Shown: piece by piece, positions 7,885 to 14,888 of the stretch | How positions within the stretch are numbered: the stretch's first letter is position 1 | Layout of the letters: each line of letters opens with the position of its first letter | The notes under the pieces: model-generated | The model's database searches: none | Told to the model about the DNA's origin: nothing | The model's input: only the letters and a program-made list of their open reading frames with translations | Virus record (IMG/VR): IMGVR_UViG_3300042197_003224 | Location: 1-22,619 of that record | Source of the DNA: a virus | Reading direction: 5' to 3' (one strand) | DNA length: 22,619 bases | Position numbers and translations under genes: made by a program

Positions 7885-7931
7885 AACATCGGTTCTTTTC
7901 TGCGATGCTTCCGTGCATGAATTCCGATGTT
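7885..7931 (+). other. Inverted repeat in the leader of the 7947 gene
   Basis: AACATCGG (7885-7892) pairs with CCGATGTT (7924-7931), 8 perfect pairs around a 31-base loop. A smaller CATCG/CGATG pairing inside the region is an alternative fold. The stem ends 3 bases before the AGGAGGT ribosome site. Confidence 0.55.
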
Positions 7932-7946
7932 CACAGGAGGTGCGCC

Positions 7947-8420
7947 ATGTGGAATTACCGCCTCGTAAAGCGTGTACAGCGCGTAGGGCTGAACGACTAT
8001 GTTACCTACGGGATCCACGAAACCTATTACAATCAAAAGGGAGAACCAAATGGAATCACAGAAAGACCTATCGAACCCTTTGGTGAGAACGCCACAGAAA
8101 TTCTCCAATGTTGGTCAATGATGGCAGAGGCTTTCACCCTTCCGATTCTTGACTATGACGAGTTCGTGAACAAGGACTTGGAGAATGTCGATGACTTGGA
8201 GGATTTGGTGAGTCTCAAAAATATCACCTTCAAGCACGATGAAAAGCCTGTTCCAAAGAAAGAAATAATACAATTTAGGAACGAACAGGCTAAAGAACGC
8301 GAACTGGCTGAAATCATTTATAACAACGAATGTGTCGGCAATTCGGTGGAAAGAGTTATCAACTTTGGTCTGCTCTTGGTTGAGGACATGAAGAAGAGAC
8401 TCCCCCCCAAGAAAAAGTGA
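7947..8420 (+). CDS. MWNYR-type conserved protein, unknown function
   Basis: 157 residues from the ATG at 7947, which has a very good AGGAGGT site 5 bases upstream. An in-frame ATG at 7905 would add 14 residues with unrelated character and is less likely. The N-terminal 65 residues (MWNYRLVKR, then GIHETYYNQKGEPNGITERP, then PFGE and MMAEAF-x-P-x-L) match, from memory, a widespread family of short bacterial proteins with MWNYR, hEVYYd, E-x-P and FGE blocks; its function is not known. The C-terminal half is lineage-specific, acidic then lysine-rich, ending in LPPKKK. The family is seen in bacteria and phages, so acquisition from a host is possible. It closes the cassette following the reductase. 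Confidence 0.75.
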   Translation: MWNYRLVKRVQRVGLNDYVTYGIHETYYNQKGEPNGITERPIEPFGENATEILQCWSMMAEAFTLPILDYDEFVNKDLENVDDLEDLVSLKNITFKHDEKPVPKKEIIQFRNEQAKERELAEIIYNNECVGNSVERVINFGLLLVEDMKKRLPPKKK

Positions 8421-8434
8421 TTGATATTGGTGGG

Positions 8435-8442
8435 GCTAAATA
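8435..8442 (+). promoter_or_regulatory. Late-promoter-like motif GCTAAATA
   Basis: It stands 27 bases before the ATG of the large virion-like gene, the expected place for a late promoter. Confidence 0.55.
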
Positions 8443-8467
8443 CAGGTAACTTTTTCCAAGACCTGTA
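8441..8467 (+). other. Small inverted repeat before the 8470 start codon
   Basis: TACAGGT (8441-8447) and ACCTGTA (8461-8467) form a 7-bp stem with a 13-base loop, ending 2 bases before the ATG. No clear Shine-Dalgarno sequence is present. Because the left arm lies inside or near the presumed late start site, only earlier transcripts would contain the whole stem. Confidence 0.4.
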
Positions 8468-8469
8468 CC

Positions 8470-10683
8470 ATGGCAAACGACTACTATCAGATTTACAATC
8501 ATGCCTATTCGTTCTCGTCCAGTACGGTGAACTCGGGCGGTCTCACCTACTCCCTACCACAGAACGACTACGGCATCTACGGACAGCATGTCGATGCCTT
8601 CTTCAACACGATTAGCCGCAGCGCAGGAGCCACAGGGAGCCTCGCTGTGTGGTTTGTCTCGGACAAGGGGCTGACCTTCTATACTCACTCCCTCGGGGCT
8701 ACAGCGGCAATTACGGGCTATGTACAGGGTCGCTTCCCCGTGACCTCCTCCACGACAGGACTCGGTCTAATCGACCTCAGAGGCTCCCCTGATTGGACGA
8801 AGATTGTTGGAGATGGAATCGTTGGCCCGACTCGCGGTTCCACGGGATCTGTGGCAGGGGCAAACGCGACTCAGTATGTAAACGGAATCAAAGCAGTCTT
8901 TGGAGTACTAAAAAGCCAATACCCAAAAATCGATTGGGCTATTGCTGGTTTGCCTCATCTTCCATATGTGATGGCATATGCCCCTCCAATCGGACAGTCT
9001 CCTGTGTGGGATGCTTCGCTTACGAATAGCGGCGGCTATACGGCACCAACATGGTGGGATCCTGCACATCCAACAGGAAGCAGCGCAGCCAATTTCTATA
9101 GTTGGATTGATGCCCCACAGGAGTTACAAGAATTCTATGAAAAAGTTGTTACCGATGGAATTCAAGAAATGGTATTCGATAACTGCGCAGTTGATTGGCT
9201 GTGCCCCGACATTCGTGTTCCTTATACAGACTCGTTGCCTTTCTACGAGTATGGAAACAATTATAACTCAAACTATAACAGAAACAAAAAACTGTGTGAA
9301 CTGTCGTTTACAAAAGCACGAAGTCTATTAGTACAAACTTATCCGCTGTTGTCAACGATGTATCCTTCTCGACCATTGACTCGTTATGATGATCCTAAAT
9401 CTCAATACACGATTACAAATCAAGTTACGGGCAATAATTACATTAACATCGATGGGTCTTCGTATGTGGGCGTGACAGCAAATGCATCTGAGGATTACTA
9501 TTCTTCATTAACATATCGACATGATATGCTTCAAGCAGCAATCGATGGAAACTCTGATGGGTTCATCTTCTTTGATCCGATGCCATCAGTAATAGAAATT
9601 GCATGCACAGGAGATATTGCCGTAGGTGCAACTGGCTACGATGCACAGATACGCGCAAGAAATATGTTCTCTTCGATGATGTATGGAGGAACATATGTAG
9701 ATGGATATGTGCCTTCGGGCAGCGGATACGCAGATCCATGTGTGAAAGCAGAACTGCTTCGGTTCGCTTCAAAAAGAACTGTTGGGTATTTGGATGATAT
9801 TCGCGAAAGCGTTAATCTAGCGGGTCATGGAAACAGTGATAAAGGAAATCTGAGTGGTTGGATTCGCGGGGCGAAGAATCCAATACTAAAGGAAGTCACA
9901 TACGACATTAAAGATTCATCTAATACAACTGCTAGTGATTCGATATACGGAGAACAGTATTGGCAACAGAAGCAAATGGTAGATTGTGAATGCCCCATCG
10001 ATTGCGAGTCACCCAATAATCCTTATAGGACTCAAGGCGGGGCGATGGGATGTTGTTGTATTTCACTTTATCGGTTTAGACCATTTAGTGATAAATGCCT
10101 TTGCCCACCTTGGATGATTAGGGGCGTTTCGATTAACTCTGATCAATGTAACACCTACGCCGCAAACTGTGAGTGTGAGACTTTTACGGTTAATCTTGCT
10201 GGTTTCTTTAGTAATGACCCCGAATGTGAAAATTCTACCTGTATACCGTCTGTTGGAATACAAAGTTCATGTAACTGTTTAAATTTTACTTTCGAAGGAG
10301 GCATTTGTGATAACCCACCTTGTCTTATCTGTACTTGCGATGGTACTGAAGAAGACCTGATTGAAACTTGCGACGATGCGGTTCCACTCACTGAAGGTAA
10401 GAAAAATATTTGGAAAGAAATCGATTATGCTCTCATATTAGACATGAAAACCTACAAAAGATCGTCATTTGATACAAAAACATTCTTACTCACCCGAAGC
10501 AACAACGAAAAGTATTCAAACTGGAGTGCGATATACAAAAATATTTTGACCCCTTTAAGACATCCATCACTTATCCAAGCGAGAGTAACAATTCTAAAAC
10601 CAACGGTTTCAACTGCTGCTCTGCGAACACAATTTAACAAGGAAGTGCTACGGCATCTGCCTAATCAATACTTCACAACCTAA
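8470..10683 (+). CDS. Large putative virion protein with cysteine-rich C-terminal domain
   Basis: 737 residues, not assignable to a named family. Residues 1-140 are Ser/Thr/Gly-rich, like phage surface proteins. Residues about 140-420 have alternating strands and helices with motifs such as LKSQYPKIDWAIAGLPHLPY, EFYEKVVTDGIQEMVFDN and DGNSDGFIFFDP; these resemble beta-alpha repeats of a TIM-barrel, glycosidase-like fold, but I see no secure catalytic pair. Residues 506-634 hold 20 cysteines in 129 residues (DCECPIDCE, GCCC, KCLC, NCEC, SCNC, CTCDG), clearly set apart. The last 100 residues are basic and Cys-free. It is preceded by a late-like promoter and stands alone between the accessory cassette and gp46. 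A virion-borne enzyme or adhesin with a disulfide- or metal-stabilised domain is the best inference. Confidence 0.72.
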   Translation: MANDYYQIYNHAYSFSSSTVNSGGLTYSLPQNDYGIYGQHVDAFFNTISRSAGATGSLAVWFVSDKGLTFYTHSLGATAAITGYVQGRFPVTSSTTGLGLIDLRGSPDWTKIVGDGIVGPTRGSTGSVAGANATQYVNGIKAVFGVLKSQYPKIDWAIAGLPHLPYVMAYAPPIGQSPVWDASLTNSGGYTAPTWWDPAHPTGSSAANFYSWIDAPQELQEFYEKVVTDGIQEMVFDNCAVDWLCPDIRVPYTDSLPFYEYGNNYNSNYNRNKKLCELSFTKARSLLVQTYPLLSTMYPSRPLTRYDDPKSQYTITNQVTGNNYINIDGSSYVGVTANASEDYYSSLTYRHDMLQAAIDGNSDGFIFFDPMPSVIEIACTGDIAVGATGYDAQIRARNMFSSMMYGGTYVDGYVPSGSGYADPCVKAELLRFASKRTVGYLDDIRESVNLAGHGNSDKGNLSGWIRGAKNPILKEVTYDIKDSSNTTASDSIYGEQYWQQKQMVDCECPIDCESPNNPYRTQGGAMGCCCISLYRFRPFSDKCLCPPWMIRGVSINSDQCNTYAANCECETFTVNLAGFFSNDPECENSTCIPSVGIQSSCNCLNFTFEGGICDNPPCLICTCDGTEEDLIETCDDAVPLTEGKKNIWKEIDYALILDMKTYKRSSFDTKTFLLTRSNNEKYSNWSAIYKNILTPLRHPSLIQARVTILKPTVSTAALRTQFNKEVLRHLPNQYFTT

Positions 10684-10686
10684 ATA
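10679..10686 (+). promoter_or_regulatory. Late-promoter-like motif CCTAAATA
   Basis: The stop codon TAA of the 8470 gene (10681-10683) is part of the motif. It stands 21 bases before the ATG of the 37-residue gene, leaving the GAAAGGA ribosome site in the transcript. Confidence 0.5.
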
Positions 10687-10707
10687 TAGGTAGAAAGGAA
10701 AACTCAA

Positions 10708-10821
10708 ATGGAACATATTCTCGGTACCGCATGGTGGAGTGTCATAATGTTTATCGCGGGTGCGCTGATTGGCCCGCCTTTGTGGAAGTGGCTATCTTCG
10801 AAGATGCCATGGAACAAGTGA
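10708..10821 (+). CDS. Small single-span membrane protein, 37 aa
   Basis: A short gene with a convincing start: AAAGGA lies about 8 bases before the ATG, and a late-like promoter lies just upstream. The product begins MEHILGTAWWSVIMFIAG, continues ALIGPPLWKWLSS and ends in KMPWNK. It is a single hydrophobic helix (about residues 5-27) with a short basic, tryptophan-containing C-terminal tail, predicted in the inner membrane. Glycine and small residues (GTAWW, AGALIGPP) could allow helix packing. It stops 1 base before the TTGACA of the gp46 promoter. Function is unknown; small phage membrane peptides can be holin-like, signalling or host-modifying, but nothing here decides between these. Confidence 0.65.
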   Translation: MEHILGTAWWSVIMFIAGALIGPPLWKWLSSKMPWNK

Positions 10822-10822
10822 C

Positions 10823-10851
10823 TTGACATCACCCTTTTTGTGGTGTACAAT
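10823..10851 (+). promoter_or_regulatory. Early (sigma70-type) promoter of gp46
   Basis: TTGACA at 10823-10828, a 17-base spacer and TACAAT at 10846-10851. The start of transcription would be near 10858, giving a leader of about 26 bases. The spacer holds a small CACC/GGTG dyad, as does the promoter at 4497. Confidence 0.8.
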
Positions 10852-10883
10852 TTCGGAATGCTACTTGAAGTGACTACACCACA

Positions 10884-12581
10884 ATGATCAAGTTCAAGAA
10901 GATCTGCTGGAAGAACTTTCTTAGCACGGGAAACAACTTCACAGAGATCCAGTTCGACAAGACTGACACTGCCCTCATCTTGGGTGAAAATGGAACGGGA
11001 AAGAGTACTCTTTTAGATGCTCTTACTTTTGTCCTTTTCAACAAGCCTTATAGGAACATCAATCTACCTCAATTGGTCTCCTCAGTAAATGAGAAAGACT
11101 GTGTGGTTGAAATTGAGTTCTCAGACACCAAGTCTGAGTACAAAGTTGTACGCGGTCAATCCCCCAAGATCTTTGAGATTTGGAAGGACAACAAGCAACT
11201 TGACCAAGACTCCAAGACTCGGGACGGACAGAAGATGCTTGAGGAAATCATCCTTGGTATGAACTACAGGTCGTTTTGTCAAGTGGTCATCCTTGGGTCG
11301 GCAAACTACATCCCATTCATGCGACTGACCGCAGCGGAGCGTAGGGCTGTCGTTGAGACAATTCTTGACATCGGGGTGTTCTCGTCCATGAATGCATGCC
11401 TTAGGGAGCGAATCAGCGCGAACAAGGAAGAGTTGCAGCATGCTGAATCTGCCCTCGCGGTTGCGCGTGAGCGAGTAGGCGGACTCAAGCGCATGTGTGA
11501 GGATGAGAGGAAGCGCAGTGAGATGGATGAGGCATGGGAAACCGAACAGGTAGCAGCAGCAAACGCTACTATTAAAGAAGCCCACGAATCAATTAAGTCT
11601 TCGTTGGAGAGAATCGAAACTATTTCCAAAACTATCACTGATAGCAACAAGGTGAAGAAAAACTTTGACAAGTACACTGAACTGTGGTCACAGATTCAAA
11701 AGAAAATACAGACCATGAACAAGGAAATCGCCTTCTATGAGAAGAACGATTCCTGTCCTACATGCTCTCAGAAGATCGCGGATGACTTCAAGCGTGATGC
11801 CATCGACAGGGGCAAGAGCAAGACAATTGAGATGGAGAAAGCCATCGAAGAAATCGCCAAGGAGAGGGAGATCGCAGAGAAGCGGCTTGAAGCAATTGAA
11901 ATCGTGATGCGTGAGATCAGCGACCTGAACTCGCTCATCATGAAGAAGACAAATCAGATTGAAGCCACGGAAAAGCACATCAAGACCATCACCTCTAAGA
12001 AGTCGGCTAAGATCGGAAATGTTTTGGATGATCTGTCGGCTGCTTTATCAGCAGAGGAAGAAACGATTGAGAACAAGCGTGAACTTATAGAAGATCAGCA
12101 CTATCTTTCGATAGCAGGAACTCTGCTCAAGGATTCGGGAATCAAAAGCCGTATCATCAAAAACTACATTCCTGTGATCAACGACACGATCAACAAGTAT
12201 CTTACGCAGATGAACTTCTTCGTGAACTTTCACTTGGATGAGGAGTTCAATGAAACAATTAGGTCTCGTCACCGCGATGTGTTCACATATGCATCGTTCA
12301 GCGAAGGCGAGAAAAAAAAGATCGACTTGGCCCTGCTTTTTGCATGGAGGTCTATTGCGTCAATGAAGAACTCCATCACCACGAACCTGTTGATTCTTGA
12401 TGAGATCTTGGACGGCAGTTTAGACGATTCTGCAATCGAAGCCTTCTTGGACATTATGAACAACATTAAAGCGGGTACAAATACCTTCGTAATTAGCCAT
12501 AAGCCCAAGGAAATCTTGCAGGACAAGTTCGACCGATGCATTCAGTTTGCCAAGCGCGGCAACTTTAGCAGAGTGGTCTAA
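10884..12581 (+). CDS. 46: Recombination endonuclease subunit gp46 (SbcC/Rad50-like ATPase)
   Basis: The ATPase subunit of the gp46-gp47 complex, which processes double-strand ends for recombination-dependent replication and host DNA breakdown. The 565 residues fit T4 gp46 (about 560). Walker A GENGTGKS is at 34-41; a long coiled coil runs from about 170 to 400 and is broken by the zinc-hook CPTC at 291-294; the ABC signature SFSEGEKK is at 471-478; Walker B LLILDEIL is at 502-509; and a VISHK switch is at 536-540. All catalytic parts are intact. The gene has its own near-consensus early promoter but only a weak ribosome site. It lies on the strand opposite to gp47, 2.3 kb away, whereas these genes are adjacent and parallel in T4. 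Its stop abuts the stop of the converging 12582 gene with no gap. Confidence 0.96.
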   Translation: MIKFKKICWKNFLSTGNNFTEIQFDKTDTALILGENGTGKSTLLDALTFVLFNKPYRNINLPQLVSSVNEKDCVVEIEFSDTKSEYKVVRGQSPKIFEIWKDNKQLDQDSKTRDGQKMLEEIILGMNYRSFCQVVILGSANYIPFMRLTAAERRAVVETILDIGVFSSMNACLRERISANKEELQHAESALAVARERVGGLKRMCEDERKRSEMDEAWETEQVAAANATIKEAHESIKSSLERIETISKTITDSNKVKKNFDKYTELWSQIQKKIQTMNKEIAFYEKNDSCPTCSQKIADDFKRDAIDRGKSKTIEMEKAIEEIAKEREIAEKRLEAIEIVMREISDLNSLIMKKTNQIEATEKHIKTITSKKSAKIGNVLDDLSAALSAEEETIENKRELIEDQHYLSIAGTLLKDSGIKSRIIKNYIPVINDTINKYLTQMNFFVNFHLDEEFNETIRSRHRDVFTYASFSEGEKKKIDLALLFAWRSIASMKNSITTNLLILDEILDGSLDDSAIEAFLDIMNNIKAGTNTFVISHKPKEILQDKFDRCIQFAKRGNFSRVV

Positions 12582-12902
12582 TCACTCTGTAATCAGACGC
12601 AACGGCGGTGCCTCGACATTCTTATCAAGAACTACGAGACCTGAACCGAAGTTCTCGTTGTAGTCGTTGACCAACTGCGTCTTCGGTGTGGCGACAAATG
12701 CAATCGCCTTCTCGGGCAGTTCCATGCTGTCGGTTTCGCAGTAGGGAAGCCAAGGTGCCAACCCCAACTTGCCGTTTCCAACGGGGAGAAGGATGGCGGG
12801 GGACTTTAACAGCCACGATCCCGCATGGGCATGGGAGTTTTCCAACACCTTGCTGATCACTTCTTCGCCCGAATTCAGTCTAAACAGTTTCACAGTACTC
12901 AT
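12582..12902 (-). CDS. Sm-like (LSm-fold) conserved phage protein, copy A
   Basis: 106 residues. It starts with KLFRLNSGEEVI (residues 5-16), a first-strand motif I associate with Sm-like small proteins of T4-like cyanophages. It continues with LLKSPAILLP, KLGLAPWLPY and LPEKAIAFVATP. The block order (K-L-x-R-x-x-(S/T)-G-E, hydrophobic-K-x-P, P-x-K-A, P-x-x-x-(L/I)-x-x-(D)-Y) is repeated in the 16714-17166 product, so the two look like divergent paralogues. Sm-fold proteins often bind RNA as rings, but RNA binding is not shown here. AAAGGAG lies 6-7 bases upstream of the ATG and supports the start. It is the last gene of the minus-strand block and converges with gp46. The family name is moderately uncertain. 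Confidence 0.72.
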   Translation of the reverse strand: MSTVKLFRLNSGEEVISKVLENSHAHAGSWLLKSPAILLPVGNGKLGLAPWLPYCETDSMELPEKAIAFVATPKTQLVNDYNENFGSGLVVLDKNVEAPPLRLITE

Positions 12903-12933
12903 GACAAATCTCCTTTGTTTTAGTATGTAGGCG

Positions 12934-14658
12934 TTATGCCGTGAAGTCTATTGTGATAGTGGTTCCGATTTCATCATTCGATTCGGGCTGTAGATATGGT
13001 TTGTTTACAAACTTATCAAATCCACCTTCGCTGATCTTTATACCTACGCTAGGATTGGTGTTTCTCAACTGTGCCCGTCTTGATTTTGATTTGGGCACAA
13101 CACTTCCAAAAGGAATTGAAGGATAGGGATATGTCTGATTCGTATCCTCAGTTTTTCTAGTCAGTGACACACTCTTTGCCGACACACCTGAAAGAGAAAG
13201 GTATTGATTAAGGAAAGAGATGGGAGTCCATGTTGTGCCCCACGGGAATGTGATTGGCTTGCTTGAACCGATCCCCGTGCCGCGAAGCGATGCAAACGCA
13301 ACCAACTTCTTAGGATCTGAATAATGGGTATATCCTGCTCCAGTTACTAATCCAAGGAACACGGGATTTCCATGGTAGTAAGTAATGACGGGAGACCCAT
13401 TGTCGCCGCGAACAACGGCGATGGTTCTTAATGTGTTCGCCATTTCATGCAATTCTGATGAGGGGATGTTTGCACATGCATCAGATCCCTTAAACAGCAA
13501 GGTCGGGAGAATAGTAGGATTGAATAAACTTCCTGTAAATGGTGGGCAGAATGTTCCATGATGCCCTCTTGCTTCTTGACCGATTGCCAATCCATAGAAA
13601 ATGGGGTCGCTTTGATAAGCGTCGATCAGACCGATTGGAGTGATGTCGTTCGGCAGATTCGTGGTAAAGGTGATGATCTTGATGTCATCAAAGTATGCAG
13701 CCATCTCGTTGTACTTCGCTAAGATTTCTGTGCTGCTATTTTCATTAACAAACCCAATAGCATCCCACATCTGCTTGAATGTATTGATGGAAGTTGAAAC
13801 CGTGGGGGTTACGAATCCGCTGGCACCTGAGTAAAAGCGGAGGTTTGAATTGTCGATATCTGCGGACGCAGACACAATTGCATGTCTGCTGCTGATCAGC
13901 ACGGCAGAGACTCCCTTGCCGCTGTTACTTTTCATACTGTATGGAATCGGTCTCTTGAAACGGTTCCTTGTATTAATCCATGTGTAGTCCAAATTTTTGT
14001 ATGGTGTCTTGTTCATAAACAAGGAATTGAACGGCGTTGTCACATCAACGATTGTTCGTGGTTGGTCTGAGTATTTGAACAGGTTGAGATGAACGGGAGA
14101 GAATAAATACTCATAGTAAGAACCCTTGAGGCTACCATTACAATCCATTCCATTCAATTTATTTACTGCTGTTGCTCCTTCGCAGATACATTCGATTTCT
14201 TTAGTGAATCCTTTGAACGGGCCTGCATAGAATCTTTTCGCGCCGCTGATTTCACCAACAATGATCGATCCATTCAACAAGAATGAATCGATCCCATTAT
14301 CGGCAGTAATCCCCCTGTCTGAAATAGGTCTAAGCCCCGTATTGAATGTTGGAACAGTTGTGATATCGATCTCACTCTGATATGGAAATACAGAGTCGGG
14401 ATTGATGACCAATCCTACATTTTCTGTGCGACTATTCGATCTTTCTCGCTCCTGCGTAAAGATACCGAGAACAGTTGCTCCAAGATGTGAGTCAAATTGG
14501 AAATTGGAACCGCTGTTTCCATGGTCGGGGGGGTAGAGCAACTGTAGTTTCTCCCCCGCAACGAACGGCTTCGTGAAGTCTGTGCTTACGAAAGTGTCAT
14601 ACCCAAATATGTTCCCCGCCGCAATGACAGTTGCCTTGCAGTCATGTCCGAACATCAT
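12934..14658 (-). CDS. Trypsin-fold protein with apparently lost catalytic residues (pseudo-protease), probable virion protein
   Basis: 574 residues from the ATG at 14658, which overlaps the upstream stop as ATGA; a TTG 21 bases further upstream is possible but less likely. Residues about 250-440 look like a chymotrypsin-type domain. AVLISSRHAIVSAS (252-265) matches the usual LIS-x-RH-x-(L/I)-x-A-x-H strand, but Ser stands where the catalytic His belongs. FDDIKIITF (323-331) fits the Asp strand. RGDNGSPVI (417-425) matches GDSGSP with Asn in place of the nucleophile Ser, followed by the expected FLGLVTGAG strand. Near the N-terminus, HGNSGS (46-51) followed by ATVLGIFTQ resembles another Ser-strand region. 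The C-terminal 100 residues are beta-like. No signal peptide is seen. Two losses together suggest a non-catalytic binding or structural role; this is by-eye alignment. Confidence 0.65.
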   Translation of the reverse strand: MMFGHDCKATVIAAGNIFGYDTFVSTDFTKPFVAGEKLQLLYPPDHGNSGSNFQFDSHLGATVLGIFTQERERSNSRTENVGLVINPDSVFPYQSEIDITTVPTFNTGLRPISDRGITADNGIDSFLLNGSIIVGEISGAKRFYAGPFKGFTKEIECICEGATAVNKLNGMDCNGSLKGSYYEYLFSPVHLNLFKYSDQPRTIVDVTTPFNSLFMNKTPYKNLDYTWINTRNRFKRPIPYSMKSNSGKGVSAVLISSRHAIVSASADIDNSNLRFYSGASGFVTPTVSTSINTFKQMWDAIGFVNENSSTEILAKYNEMAAYFDDIKIITFTTNLPNDITPIGLIDAYQSDPIFYGLAIGQEARGHHGTFCPPFTGSLFNPTILPTLLFKGSDACANIPSSELHEMANTLRTIAVVRGDNGSPVITYYHGNPVFLGLVTGAGYTHYSDPKKLVAFASLRGTGIGSSKPITFPWGTTWTPISFLNQYLSLSGVSAKSVSLTRKTEDTNQTYPYPSIPFGSVVPKSKSRRAQLRNTNPSVGIKISEGGFDKFVNKPYLQPESNDEIGTTITIDFTA

Positions 14659-14873
14659 GTGATACCCCCCGAACTCCAATTTGCGTTCTTTAGTTTGCCG
14701 ATTTCTACCCGCGAAGGAGACTTGTTCTTCAGTTGGATTACAGACGGCTTCTTTGCCTTGTTGGACTCACCTGTCTTGAGGGACATCACGGGGGTAGTGT
14801 CTCCACTACCGCTCGTTGGAACGGTACTCCACTCCTTGATGTCCTGAATCAGCGTGTTGTAGTGTTTAGGCAT
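14655..14873 (-). CDS. Small protein, 72 aa, upstream partner of the trypsin-fold gene
   Basis: Not recognised. It is basic and low in hydrophobics, with the sequence MPKHYNTLIQDIKEWSTVPTS at the start and a Ser/Lys-rich second half (GESNKAKKPSVIQLKNKSPSR). The ATG lies 10 bases after the gp47 stop with no clear Shine-Dalgarno sequence; a late-like GCTAAATA overlaps the gp47 stop. Its TGA overlaps the ATG of the 574-residue gene (ATGA), so the two are probably co-translated and may act together. Disorder in the second half is likely. It could be a small linker or head/tail accessory, but there is no direct evidence. A frameshifted fusion with the following gene is possible; the ATGA overlap makes separate genes the simpler reading. 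Confidence 0.6.
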   Translation of the reverse strand: MPKHYNTLIQDIKEWSTVPTSGSGDTTPVMSLKTGESNKAKKPSVIQLKNKSPSRVEIGKLKNANWSSGGIT

Positions 14874-14880
14874 TTCATCA

Positions 14881-14888
14881 TATTTAGC
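14881..14888 (-). promoter_or_regulatory. Late-promoter-like motif GCTAAATA (minus strand)
   Basis: It includes the gp47 stop codon TAA (14886-14884). It stands 7 bases before the ATG of the 72-residue gene, so a transcript from it would be leaderless or nearly so. Confidence 0.45.

Noticed and set aside
11121-11677. Two minus-strand open frames of 154 and 123 codons
   Set aside because: Both are antisense to the gp46 coiled-coil and ATPase coding region, with no ribosome site or recognisable motif.
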